Assembly (NCBI GenBank): GCA_001839685.1
Contig: MLAK01000936.1
Location: 1-38,834, forward strand
Origin: Tritrichomonas foetus
Taxonomy: Eukaryota > Parabasalia > Tritrichomonadida > Tritrichomonadidae
Direction of reading: 5' to 3'
Length of the DNA: 38,834 nt
In this document: positions 28,099-38,690 of the stretch, in pieces
Layout of the letters: each line of letters begins with the position of its first letter
How positions within the stretch are numbered: position 1 is the stretch's first letter
The notes under the pieces: model-generated
Told to the model about the DNA's origin: nothing
The model's input: the letters and a program-made list of their open reading frames with translations, nothing else
Database searches by the model: none
Position numbers and translations under genes: made by a program

Positions 28099-31000
28099 TT
28101 ATTTCCGACTTTGAACAATGTACGTAACAACTGATCCTCCTTTAACTTCAACAACTCCTCGTTCTTTAACAATAAATGAATCACCATAAATCAATTCATA
28201 AACATTTCAAGAAATGTGAACTTTCATTGGAATTCCATGATGTTCCATTTGTTGTGCCATGTTAATTGCTGGTCCAAGAATTTCTGTTCCATATCTTACT
28301 TTTGTATAATAATCTGTAGATTCGTTGATTAATGTTTCTAGCCTTCGATAAAGCGTCTTCAAATCATGAATTGGAATTGGTACATATGAATCCTGAATAG
28401 CTATTAAATCAAGTGTGTGAACAACGTTCATTAATGACGTATATTGTTCTTGAACATAAATAATTTGTGGTGATGTTTGTAAGACAATATCAATTTCTTC
28501 AATAATCAGTTGGCATATCATAAATGTTGAAGCTATTTCAAGAGCTAATATAACAACCGAAATAAATGTTAAAAAGAATAAATCACCAAGTTTAATCCCA
28601 GCACTTCCACCTGTATTGAATATCTTCAAAATACTATCTTCTTGTTTACTTAATTCAATATTATCAGAAACACTGGATGCACCTGTGGAGCTATTTTCTT
28701 TCTTTAACACTCTGAGATTTTCTGCAAGTTGAGAAACATGATTTTTTGGAAGAGATGTCAAACAATTATATACAACTTCTTTATTTTGACGAATCCAACG
28801 AGTTTGAACGACTAAAGAAATTATACAGACTGCTGTATAAAAAAACATTAAAAGAGCTACAGCAATAATTGTAATAATTCGATACCTTTCCTCAATAGAT
28901 TTAATATATTCGATAATAAGATCCATTGATTCAGTAATTTGAGCTCGAACACTCCATAAATTGGCATACAAGTTTAGTGGACATGATGTTACAATAATTT
29001 CAGGGACAATTGCACTATCATAGCCAACAATTGAAGAAATTTGCATCACAAAATCTACCAGTGTATTTTGTGTACTGAGCATTTGGTAAGTAATGTTTTT
29101 ATCTGTAACATAGAATGAATAATTAATTGACTTTGAAAAAAGTTTGTTTTGAGCTTTTTGAATGATTTCATTATCAGCACGAAAATTACGAAATTCATTA
29201 ATTGTTTGAATTTTTTCAGATAGCTGTGAAATTGTATGATGCAAATGTCCAGATGTCTTATTAAATGAACCTAAAGAAGAAGGTGGTTCATGCCCTTTAT
29301 AATCTATTTCGGCAAAGATTTTTAGACAAACAAAAATCCAACGGTTTGCAAATGCCACCAAGTTTGTCGCATATGTATCAACTAAAGCTAAGTTTTCCAT
29401 ATGATTTAAAGGTTCACAGAGTTCATTAACAAATAAATTTACAATAATAAGCATCACAATCAATGGAAGAATGAAAAATAATGTCAATAATAAATAGCGC
29501 ATTATGAGTGTATTTTTCACTGCAGGGATCTTCACCTTTTCAATAACATCTTTTAGCATTACAATATTATCAGTGACCAAATTATTTCCTTCTTCTGGAT
29601 CGAAGTCAATATAAGAGAAATTATTACTTTCTGATGTTGCAGGGGCCATTGATGATATTTGTGTCATTGAAACATGATCTGGAAGATTAGGAAAAGCATT
29701 CATTCCGAAAACATGCGTTTGATCAGCATTCACACAAATTCCACGTTGAAGTAATCTTGTTTTTTCAAGAACATCAGCAGCTTGAACATTATCTCCGACA
29801 ATTTCGATTAAAAATCTAGCATAAGGTCGTGTTACAAATCTGTTATTGGGAAATTGTCTTAATAATCGTTGGAAATCTATCGAATTATGTTTAATAGCAA
29901 CTGCCACTCTCTTTGTTGCATCTTCAACTTCACTGACATTTCCTTGTAAAACTGAATCCCAAACATGCCGAAGTTTATGTTTAGTACTGTTTACATCTCT
30001 TGTAAGTTTACTGATTCTCATTTTCAAGTCGTTACTTAATGCTGTTTCTCTTTGGCGAGTAATGGCACGACTTTGTTCTTTTATAGTCTGAATTGTTGAT
30101 CCACGAATCTTTGCTGATCTAACAGTAATATAAATCCATTCTAATTTTTGAGTTTCTTCGGGGTAAATGGCAGTAAATTTGGCAAAAGCAAACCAAACAT
30201 CTGCATTCCTTGGCCATCTGTCAACTGCCATCTTACATAAAGACCAATTGATACAAAATGGATGTGAATTTGAAAATCCTATCTTTATATAATTTAAGAA
30301 ATTGTTTGGTGATTTAATATCATGATAAAATTGATCTGAATTATCACCAATATCATCAAGAATAGATAAAGCATGAAGCGAATATTTTGAGTTAATAAAA
30401 ATAAACAAAATAAATAAAGCAACCCAACCAAAACAAAATACAAACAAAATGTAACTATGAACAGGCTTTTTCATTATTATTAAGATGATATTTACCACTG
30501 TAATTATAAAGCATATTCCATTTGTAGCACATAAAGCATTTGTAATAATTTTTTGGATAAACCCCCCTTTAAAGTAAGAAATTCCAATTGATGCACCATA
30601 AAATAAAGCTGTGAAAGCTAATAAAAAAACTGAAACCCATCTGAGCTCACCCAAAAAACCAGATGCAAAATTAGCTAAAACAACAATAAAACATGGTTCA
30701 AAATATTGTAGTTTCCAGGTGTTCATTGACACTGTCAAAAATGAATTTGGCCGAAATGTCAAAGTTCTTCCAGCAATTTCATCTGTTAAGATAATAATTA
30801 ACAGTGATAACAATATTGTTATTACAATTAGAACTAATTTATCGATTTCAAAAGAATATCCAAGATAAATATCTGGTGTTACACTTTTATAAATCATGTC
30901 TGAAAGTTTTGTGAAAACAACAACAAAGGCAATAGGATGGAGAAACATTGCAAATGATGCAAAATAGAAAGCAATGAATCCAGAAACGATTGTTGGTAAA

Positions 31001-31431
31001 TTGGCATTTTTATCAAAATAATAAGCGCATGATAGAAGAAATACCAAAATCAATAAAGTGAAAATTATATAAAAAAGAGTGAATGGATAAAAACTTTCAT
31101 CAATATAATTGACAGGAATAATTTGGAATAGAATTGAAATGATGTTTATAATTTGTCGATCTTTCGTTCCCTTTTCCCAAAGATTATCGAAAGATCCGCA
31201 AAAGCATGGGCCAACTAATTGAAGAAGTCGAACTACTGAGATAACGTTATGAACTGCAACAAAAGTTGGAGCAACGCTGTAAACGTAAGAGAAAAGATTG
31301 ACAAGCATTATTTTTGTCTTTTTGGCAAGTGAGAGTTTGATAAGTCCATCATATCGATCTGATGAATTGACTGAATAAGAGGAGGAATGAAAACTGATTG
31401 TATGAAACGTAGTCGCAGTTGTTTCCGCCAT
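28099..31431 (-). pseudogene. Adenylate/guanylate cyclase-family membrane protein, catalytic domain deleted
   Basis: The main frame gives 1074 residues from the ATG at 31429-31431 to a TGA at 28207-28209. About nine hydrophobic spans lie in the first 350 residues, a cytosolic helical part follows, and three more spans lie near 640-670, 850-880 and 925-955. At residue about 1047 the sequence jumps from DYYTKVRYGTE straight into EILGPAINMAQQMEHHGIP, the end of a class III cyclase domain, where Asn is kept but the usual Arg is Gln. After the TGA the same frame stays open for 35 codons (NVYELIYGDSFIVKERG...VVTYIV) to a TAA at 28099, finishing the cyclase fold. So the metal-binding Asp motifs and most of the domain are missing, and a CGA-to-TGA change is likely. 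It cannot make cyclic nucleotides, though the membrane part may still be expressed. Confidence 0.75.
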
Positions 31432-32493
31432 GTGGCTAAAGATATGTTAATTAACAGTTAAATTTTTGAATGACTTTTTATTTTTTATGAGTTTGAATTT
31501 TTCAATTTTTTTATAATTGCAAAAAAAGGAAATAATTCCAAAAAATGGAATTTGAGAAACTACTCTAAAATATTAGTGAGGTTATGTTAAGAAATAATTG
31601 AATTATTTTGAAAGATACATAGAATTTTTGTGAATAAGAAAAATAATGAAATGAAAACAAAGGAATGTGAAAAGGAATTAAAAGACTAATCACCCTGAAT
31701 ATGAAAGAGCAAAAAATACAACTGTATGGAATATAAAATTTGAATAGAAAATATAATTAATTATTTCTAAATACATTCAATAAAAATGAGATAAATTGTG
31801 AGTTTAATAAACAAATTTGCGTAATTTTCTGAATAGCATTCAATTTGTTTTATCGAATAAAAATTATTCTGGAGATAGTATTCCATTCCAAATTATGAGC
31901 AAAGTTCTATAAAATGAAGTTTCTTTGTGTTTTAGCGTTTCTCAGAAAATCTGAAAGCTTTGAAATATTCAGAACCCTCAAAATTATCCTTAATTGAAAG
32001 AAAATGAGTTAAATATTCAAAAAAATGATCATTTTCGTAATTTTCTGAATAATTCACAAAATTGAATCAATGTTGATAACTGACATTTTTTCTTCTTTCT
32101 TGATTTCTTTTTTCCTTTGTAGCCTCTAACTGGAAAATATTATTCTTTCATGAACCTGTTATCAGATGTTTCCATTAAGACTTTTGATTTTATGATCATG
32201 TCAAAAAAAAAAAGAAAGAAAAAACTGTTATTGATTCAATTTGATTTGGTTTGAAATATAAAAATTCATGATATTCAATTGTTTAATAAAAACTAAATAA
32301 AACAAGAGACAAAGATGTTTTCAATTATTTTCTCTCTTCCCTCTTTGATGATTCTCATCCAGAGAATTATAAAAACACTTTGACAAAAAAATAAATCCGC
32401 AAAATAAAAAAAAACTTTTTCTGAATAATAGTTTGATCAAATTTCTGAGATACATGCCAGATAATAATAGAAAAAGTTCTAAGTATAATCTTA
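31432..32493. other. Intergenic region, 1.06 kb
   Basis: AT-rich with no coding frame. On the minus strand TCATT at 31469-31473 could serve as an initiator 40 bases before the cyclase-family ATG. An A/G-rich tract lies near 32205-32224. Confidence 0.55.
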
Positions 32494-33831
32494 TCATTCC
32501 TTATTTGGAAGGACAAACCTCACACTCTTTCTTCCTGAATTCTGTTCTGGCGTCCGTGGTGGAGATTGTGGGGGAGATAATATCAATGTATTATCATCAG
32601 ATAATTTAAGTGAGTCTATTGATTCAATTCGTGCTAAATTGTCCAAGTTAAATTCGCTCAAATCAAAAAGCTTGTCGATATCTTCTTTTCTATAAGAAGG
32701 ATTAATATTATTATTTTCTATATTGTTATTAACAGTTGCTTCTGTCTTTGTTTTTGTCCTTTCGTTTGAAATTATTGAATGCGCTTCATTAAAATCATGT
32801 TGATTGAAATTATCACACAAATCATATTTATGATTGCAATTATTCTTAGAATTTACGCTCATTTGATTATCATTATCATTATTATAATCATTGAAAATAA
32901 AATTATTGTCTTTTCTTTGTTTTCTTTCGCTTTTTGGATAAGCTTTTTTAATTTTTGATGTAATAAAAGGTGTCATGATTTTATTTTCATTCCAATTCAA
33001 ATCATATTCATTAATATTAGAACTAATCGAATTATGATGATTATTTCGAGGAAATTGGTTATTGGTGTTAGTCACATTGTCAGCATAATCACTAGTATTT
33101 GATGCTTTATTCGAATGATTTCTATGTGCAATTAAGTCACTATTCATATTTCGATAATTATAATAATAGCTGTTATTGTCATTGTTTCTATTTTCATGTG
33201 ACTCATCTTTATTATTAATATTATGATTGTTGTTATTATTATTAAGATTGTTGATGTCATTTCCGTGATTACTGTACGAAGAGCCATAAGGAAGAACCCG
33301 AGTTGAATATGGCCGTGGCGACGGTTTTATGTCAATTTTATGGCGAATTATATTTTTATCTTCCAACTTTAAATCACGTGCATAGTATGAGTCTCGAGCC
33401 GAAAGGGGAGACTCTTTGAGTACCTTGAAACCAGAATCATCGATTATTCGCCTGAGAGTTCGAGGAGTTCGTGTTGTTGGTGATGTCGGAGAAGGAAATA
33501 GTAAGTGTGCGCTTGGCGAAACTGAAGCAGCACGTTGTCTTGCACGAGCGATTGGGTTAAGAGTAATTTCTGAAGTGAGTTTGTCTATCCAGTCTGGTCC
33601 TTTTTTTCTTGGGACTGGAGAAGGATTTCTCTGACCTATTTTTGTGACTATATTTGGTTTATTATTTGAGTTGATATTTGGCTTGACGTGAGATGAATTT
33701 GAGCGGGCTGAAAATCCATTCGAAAGGCGTTGGTTAGGTGTAAATCGGGGAGAGTTAGTCGGGCTATAATTATTGTATGAATCTCGATAACTAGGAAGGC
33801 AAGGAGGCTGAATTCGATAAGGAGAAGACAT
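32494..33831 (-). CDS. Disordered Ser/Pro- and Asn-rich protein with candidate PP1-docking motif
   Basis: The product has 445 residues, almost wholly low-complexity. The N-terminal third is rich in SP and TP sites (TNSPRFTPNQR, SPTSPTTRTPRTLRR), followed by FKVLKESPLSARDSYYARDL, the only stretch that looks conserved; it faintly recalls the region before the propeller in Cdc20/Cdh1 (RKI..PFKVLDAP), but no WD40 follows. The middle is Asn-rich. The C-terminus ends in SPPQSPPRTPEQ then GRKSVRFVLPNKE; KSVRF fits the RVxF docking motif for protein phosphatase 1. SP/TP density suggests control by proline-directed kinases. Function is unknown. TCACT (A at 33853) and TCATA sites lie 22 and about 8 bases upstream of the ATG. 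Confidence 0.6.
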   Translation of the reverse strand: MSSPYRIQPPCLPSYRDSYNNYSPTNSPRFTPNQRLSNGFSARSNSSHVKPNINSNNKPNIVTKIGQRNPSPVPRKKGPDWIDKLTSEITLNPIARARQRAASVSPSAHLLFPSPTSPTTRTPRTLRRIIDDSGFKVLKESPLSARDSYYARDLKLEDKNIIRHKIDIKPSPRPYSTRVLPYGSSYSNHGNDINNLNNNNNNHNINNKDESHENRNNDNNSYYYNYRNMNSDLIAHRNHSNKASNTSDYADNVTNTNNQFPRNNHHNSISSNINEYDLNWNENKIMTPFITSKIKKAYPKSERKQRKDNNFIFNDYNNDNDNQMSVNSKNNCNHKYDLCDNFNQHDFNEAHSIISNERTKTKTEATVNNNIENNNINPSYRKEDIDKLFDLSEFNLDNLARIESIDSLKLSDDNTLILSPPQSPPRTPEQNSGRKSVRFVLPNKE

Positions 33832-34265
33832 TTTTTTTATGAAAATCTTGAGTGAAAACGAACTTTGTCAAAATAGGCTAAATTCAAGGTGAATTAAAAT
33901 TTTGCATAAAATAACGTTATTATCCGAAATGACTTTTGGCGCCGATATGGTTGAGGCATTTTTTTATTGTATTGATTGGCATATGTATGAACAAGTATGA
34001 CTGAGTGATTTTACCATGAAATTTTCACACAATGAAACTTGAATAATTTGTGATTCGAATCAGCAGGTGGTTGTGATTCTTCATTTTTTTTTTTTTAAAA
34101 TATCATTTCAATAAAATTATATATATTTATTTAATATCTATATCTAGAAATGAGTCATCTCAAATTCTAATTTTAGTTTCTGCTTGATTTCGACTTTTAA
34201 TTAAAGTATGAGATCAAATAAAAGCTGAATAAAATCCATATTGATGGAAACAAAAATTAAAGTGA
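33832..34265. other. Spacer before the casein kinase 1 remnant
   Basis: AT-rich. I searched it for the missing N-terminal part of casein kinase 1 and found none in any frame, so the remnant is truly 5'-truncated here. Confidence 0.6.
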
Positions 34266-35263
34266 TTGTTAAATCTGGCAAAAGGAAAGCTTCCTTGGTC
34301 AGGTGCTGTAGAGATTCAGGATCGTGCTGCTAAAAATAGCTACTATTTAAAAATGAAACAAAAGAATACCGTTGAAACTTTATGTGAGGGCCTGCCAGAA
34401 GCATTTTCGGTTTTTCTTTCAAGAGTAAAATCACTGAAAGTTGGAGATATTCCTGATTACGCAGGCTATCGTGCTGCGTTCAGTGCTTCGATTCAGGCTT
34501 ATAAAGTAGCACAGCCGAATATGAATTCACAGAGCATCAGGAATCACATGCAGGAAATGAAATAACTTCTTTATCAAACGCCTCGAATTTTGATTTGAAT
34601 CAGCCAAACTTGCAACAAAATATTAATCAAAATCAACTAAATATTAATCAAAATCAACTAAATATTAATCAAAATCAACTAAATATTAATCAAAATCATC
34701 AAAGTATGAATCAAAATCAACAAAATATGAATCAAAATGGGGAAAGTGAATTTCCAAATCATTGTTTTGTTAATGCAAGTCAATCCAATCTTCCGCCTCA
34801 TATTTCGAATGTTTTTCCTCAAAACGCAGAACTTCTACAGGCAAGTAAATCACATGGAAGTGGTGATTCCATGATTTCCGCATCAACTTCAAATCCAGCG
34901 GCGATTGCTGCCCGCCAGGCACTTCTTAGCCTCCGTCAAGTGAATTCTGTCAACCCTCCGGCGTGTCCACTCCCTCTCCCTTCTTCTTCTTCTGCTGGAA
35001 TCGGTTGCAGTGCGGGTGTTGCCAACAGCAAACTTCCATTGCTGAAACCTGGAAATTCATCACATATTTATGGAATGGGAGTCCCCGGAAATGACCCAAA
35101 AATCACACAGAGGAAATCTATGCCTTTAATCAATAATATCGCAATGATTCATACTGGTGGTGTTATTCACGAAGAACGTGCTGGGAAAGCAAAACGAGTT
35201 GAATTCAATATGAACAAACGCACAAATATTCTTTTGAAGACAACTGCTGTTCCGAAATCTTAA
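34266..35263 (+). pseudogene. 5'-truncated, frameshifted casein kinase 1 remnant
   Basis: The first frame (TTG at 34266, after a TGA at 34263, to a TAA at 34563) reads LNLAKGKLPWSGAV, then TVETLCEGLPEAFSVFLSRVKSL and IPDYAGYRAAF. These are the last helices of the casein kinase 1 fold (LPW, E-x-LCxGxPxxF, PDY). The N-lobe, catalytic loop and activation segment are missing. A different frame is open from before 34535 to 35263 and carries a Gln/Asn-rich tail typical of CK1 C-termini, with Ser- and Pro-rich stretches, so a one-base shift between about 34510 and 34563 separates kinase end and tail. No ATG starts either part sensibly. It cannot encode an active kinase as it stands; an assembly error is the main alternative. 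Confidence 0.7.
34619..34741 (+). repeat. 21-bp tandem repeat (NINQNQL)
   Basis: Three identical 21-base units (34619-34639, 34640-34660, 34661-34681) and three diverged ones encode NINQNQL/NMNQNQQ heptads in the CK1-type tail. Exact 21-base periodicity without a frame break suggests the tail was translated until recently. Confidence 0.9.
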
Positions 35264-35740
35264 GTAGGCCGTTTTCTTTTCTTTACTTTCGCCCTTATGA
35301 ATGCCTGAATTTGTCTGTTTTAACTTTGTTTGTCTGATCAAACATGTTAGATTTGATTGATTTGAATACAATATGAGCAACAGAAGCTTTGATTTAATTA
35401 TTGTTTCTATAATCAGAACCATTATGCGGATTCCTATTTTACATCCAATTCTGTTTCTTTTTCTTCTTCTACTCTCCTTTGATTTTGCAAATCCATACGA
35501 GTCATAGATACTGGTATCAATTCGGGCATGGATATAGAAAGCAGAATTGATATTTTCATGAATTTTCAATTTGATAACGAAAGCTTAATATTGTTATTAT
35601 TATAATAATCATATATTTCAATAGATCATAGATCTGCTTGTTGTTTTTAATAAAAATATATCTACTATAAAATTTTTAGCAATATTTTTATTTCGATTTC
35701 TGAAATTTTTTTTTTATCAAATTTTTTGCTTTTTGATTTA
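35264..35740. other. Convergent spacer
   Basis: AT-rich sequence between the CK1 remnant (+) and the C2-like gene (-). A minus-strand frame at 35126-35569 overlaps the CK1 tail and has no protein-like composition. Nothing else is seen. Confidence 0.6.
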
Positions 35741-35743
35741 AGA

Positions 35744-36739
35744 TTAGATGTATTCAATCGCTTCATCTTTAATATCATATGGATTAGCATAGACTGTTGG
35801 CCCTATTTCAGGAATTGGATAAGGCGAAGGCATTGGCTCAGCCAAAGGAGGATTCATATATATTGGAACTGTAGGGGGCTGAGGATGTGGCAAGGAAGTG
35901 ACTATGGGAACTGCATATTCATTCATGTTTCCATTAATATTTCCGTAATTGTAACTCTGAGAATATGCGTTATCTGGATAATATTGATCATTTACTTCTT
36001 GAAATGTGTGTTGATTAGCTGCAATATTGGGATAATTTGCATGATTAGGTGTTGTTGAATAATAGTAGTTGGGGTGTAATGAATTAGTCTGGATTGTATT
36101 ATTCATTGGATAATTTAATGGAATTGGTTGTAAAGAATATTGATTAATTGTACTATGATTCATAGTATTTGGTACATTTGGATAAGTGTTTGAAATGTTT
36201 GATTGAACATGGTATGGATAATGCATATTATTGGAAAAGTTATTTGGAACATGAACATCTGATATACCTTGAGGACTTGTCATAGGATTATTCCATGATG
36301 GAACTACAAGTAAAGATCCATTTGGAGCATCATACTTTGGTGAAAGGGGTGCACAAAAATGAACATCGGCAAAGAACATAACTTGTTGTCCTGTTTGTGG
36401 ATAAATATAAATTTCACCATTCTTTTGCATCATTGGGAACCATGTACTCACTATTGTTTGGAATGGGAACCATGATACAGGAATCTGAATTCTTGCCAAT
36501 TCCTTTCCACTTTTCAAGAACTCACATTCTTTCAGAACTACTTCTATTCTAGATATTTCGGTATCTTTTAGAGTTAATTCCCAAATACGCTTTGTTCTTA
36601 ATTTTTTTTGGTATGTATAGCATTTATCTTTTTTTAAAACACCAATAGGTATGATACCAATCCATAAGCTATATTCATGGTTGTTAGATAAGCCAACAAT
36701 TTCATTTACTCGGATATAAATGGATTTTGGATTTGTCAT
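35744..36739 (-). CDS. C2-like domain protein with Pro/Asn/Tyr-rich tail
   Basis: The product has 331 residues from the ATG at 36737-36739; the frame opens with a TTG at 36742. Residues 1-140 have the strand pattern of a C2 domain: IYIRVNEIVGL, SLWIGIIPIGVL, TKRIWELTL, ISRIEVVLKE, KELARIQIPVSWFP. The Asp residues that bind calcium in classical C2 domains are absent, so calcium-independent membrane or protein binding is more likely. The tail (about 140-331) is rich in Asn, Pro and Tyr and seems disordered. C2 proteins with similar low-complexity tails are numerous in trichomonads, as I recall. There is no membrane span or signal peptide. Function remains open. Confidence 0.6.
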   Translation of the reverse strand: MTNPKSIYIRVNEIVGLSNNHEYSLWIGIIPIGVLKKDKCYTYQKKLRTKRIWELTLKDTEISRIEVVLKECEFLKSGKELARIQIPVSWFPFQTIVSTWFPMMQKNGEIYIYPQTGQQVMFFADVHFCAPLSPKYDAPNGSLLVVPSWNNPMTSPQGISDVHVPNNFSNNMHYPYHVQSNISNTYPNVPNTMNHSTINQYSLQPIPLNYPMNNTIQTNSLHPNYYYSTTPNHANYPNIAANQHTFQEVNDQYYPDNAYSQSYNYGNINGNMNEYAVPIVTSLPHPQPPTVPIYMNPPLAEPMPSPYPIPEIGPTVYANPYDIKDEAIEYI

Positions 36740-36742
36740 CAA

Positions 36743-37313
36743 TCTGAGTTTGGAATTGAATATAATAGAATTTACACAGAAAGTTATTTTTTCTCACAAA
36801 ATAAATAAATTGTAAGGGAATTAGGATGAAAATCTCCGATGATTAAATACTTCAAAGGTCTTTTCAATTTATTTCGATGATTTGAATGTCTAAATAGTTT
36901 ATCTTCGACTGGATGAGTTCAGAGATTCAATATATCAGTTAAATAATTAAAAAGATTTGTTATTATTGTTTCAAGAAAAAAGTCATTAAATCGATATTGT
37001 ACATGTTAAATACAGGTATTATTTTCAAAAGATAAAATAAAAATAATAAATTATGATTATTAAAGAAATAGTTTATGATTGAACATTAAAAAAGATTCTA
37101 GTCAGATTCTGTTGAATCATTAATCTTCAATAATCTCTATATTGTACATGTTTTGATTTGGATTGAATCACATTTCTAAAATAGCTTTGTTAAGCCATAT
37201 TCGAAAGGGAGGAATATAATTCGAGTGAAAGTGAATTTTTTTTTCTTTTTTTTTATGAATTTAATATATATTTCAGATAAATTTTGCACTTAACATCCAG
37301 GTGAAAAGGAAAT
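36743..37313. other. Intergenic region
   Basis: AT-rich, about 570 bases, between the start of the C2-like gene and the end of the surface-protein gene. T-rich tract near 37228-37255. Nothing coding. Confidence 0.6.
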
Positions 37314-37694
37314 TTAAATTGCAATGCTTGAATCATCATCATCCATTGATGAACTTGTAGAGTCATCCTTCTTTTTGATAACAAGGAAGTAAACACAAAG
37401 AACAACAATAATAGCAACAACTACTACACATGCAATGACGATACCTGCAATTGCGCCTCCAGATAGTTTGTCATCATCTTCTTCTTCTGGTTCTTGGCTC
37501 GATACAGCTAAAGCAGTAACGCCATTATCTGTAACACAATGGGCAGATTTGAATGCAGAATCGGTGAAATCGATTTTTTCGGCCCATTCATTACAGTTGT
37601 CAAAATTATTTGATGCAGCAACAACCATGGTGGCATCTTCAAGAAGTCCTAAACCTCTGTTTGGAATAGTTATTTTGTTAACAGATGTAGACAA

Positions 37695-37697
37695 TTA
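37695..37697 (-). other. In-frame TAA interrupting the surface protein gene
   Basis: The reading is IVFSG-stop-LSTSVNKITI, with an undisturbed frame on both sides. A single base change (for example from CAA or GAA) would create it. True nonsense mutation and sequencing error cannot be told apart here. Confidence 0.8.
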
Positions 37698-38562
37698 TCC
37701 ACTGAATACAATTGTTGGTGTAATACTTGGGTTATATGATAAATCCAAATCTGCCTCGGAAAGATCAACATTACCAGAAAAGATAACAGTTGAAGAAAGT
37801 CCTACGGAGAATTGCTTGTTAATTTTGACATTGGATAAAATTGGTGTTGAACCTTGTTGTGCTTTAACATAATCAGCTGAAACTTGATGTGTTTGACCAC
37901 TTTCGCGAGCCCTACCTGCAAATTGTGTTGTTTGGTAAAGATCAAGTATGCCAAACTTAACATTTAAGTTGTCTTGAGGATTAATAGTAATAAGGTTACC
38001 TGTTGTTAGAGTGGCATTTCCAAGGGTAAGTGAGGATAATCCTTCAACATCTGATCCAATATTAACAGTTCCAGATCCCTTCAAATTAAAGTGTACTGAT
38101 TCGTTATTGAATTTAATAGTTGTATCTTTAACAATGCTAACGCCAAATGTGGAATCTGGATCTTCAATTTGATATGTGATAACAGCATCATCAGCATTAT
38201 GTTGGAAAAAGAAATGGTTTGATCCTTTGTCTGATATAACAATCGTTTGGGAAGAGGATGTAACTGGAGCAACATAATGCTTGTTTTCATCTACAACTTT
38301 TTCTGTGATGACATACTCAACAACATCACCTGTTCCAACATCATCAACATCAACAGTTTCTAATTCTTCAGGTATAAGCCCTTCAGCAACTGAAGGATCA
38401 TATAGAATAACATTATATCTAGCTTCATAACAATCTTCACCTTCTTGGGATTGACAGGCTGAAGGAATAGTTTCTACTGGGAAGAAGTCGTCAAAAGAAG
38501 CAGCGAGGAATTTATTTAATTTGGAGAAAGCTTCTAAAACAACAGCTCCTCCTTCATTATTT

Positions 38563-38690
38563 GCTTCGGATGATTCTGTTTCTGTAGGTTCTTCAACTTC
38601 TTCACCAGCTTCGGATGATTCTGTTTCTGTAGGTTCTTCAACTTCTTCACCAGCTTCGGATGATTCTGTTGCTGTTGGCTCTTCAATTTC
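38563..38690 (-). repeat. 45-bp in-frame tandem repeat in the surface protein
   Basis: Two identical 45-base units (38563-38607, 38608-38652) and a third diverged one encode ESSEAGEEVEEPTET-type repeats. Shorter ESSE(V/D) repeats continue to the window edge. These Ser/Glu repeats probably form an extended extracellular stalk. Confidence 0.9.

Noticed and set aside
28207..28209. TGA as selenocysteine or reassigned sense codon
   Set aside because: TGA acts as a normal stop elsewhere in the window, no hairpin typical of a selenocysteine element was seen, and the position corresponds to a probable Arg (CGA to TGA) in a gene that is already damaged.
35126..35569. Minus-strand frame of 147 codons
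   Set aside because: It overlaps the tail of the CK1 remnant, has no domain, and reads as arbitrary AT-rich translation.
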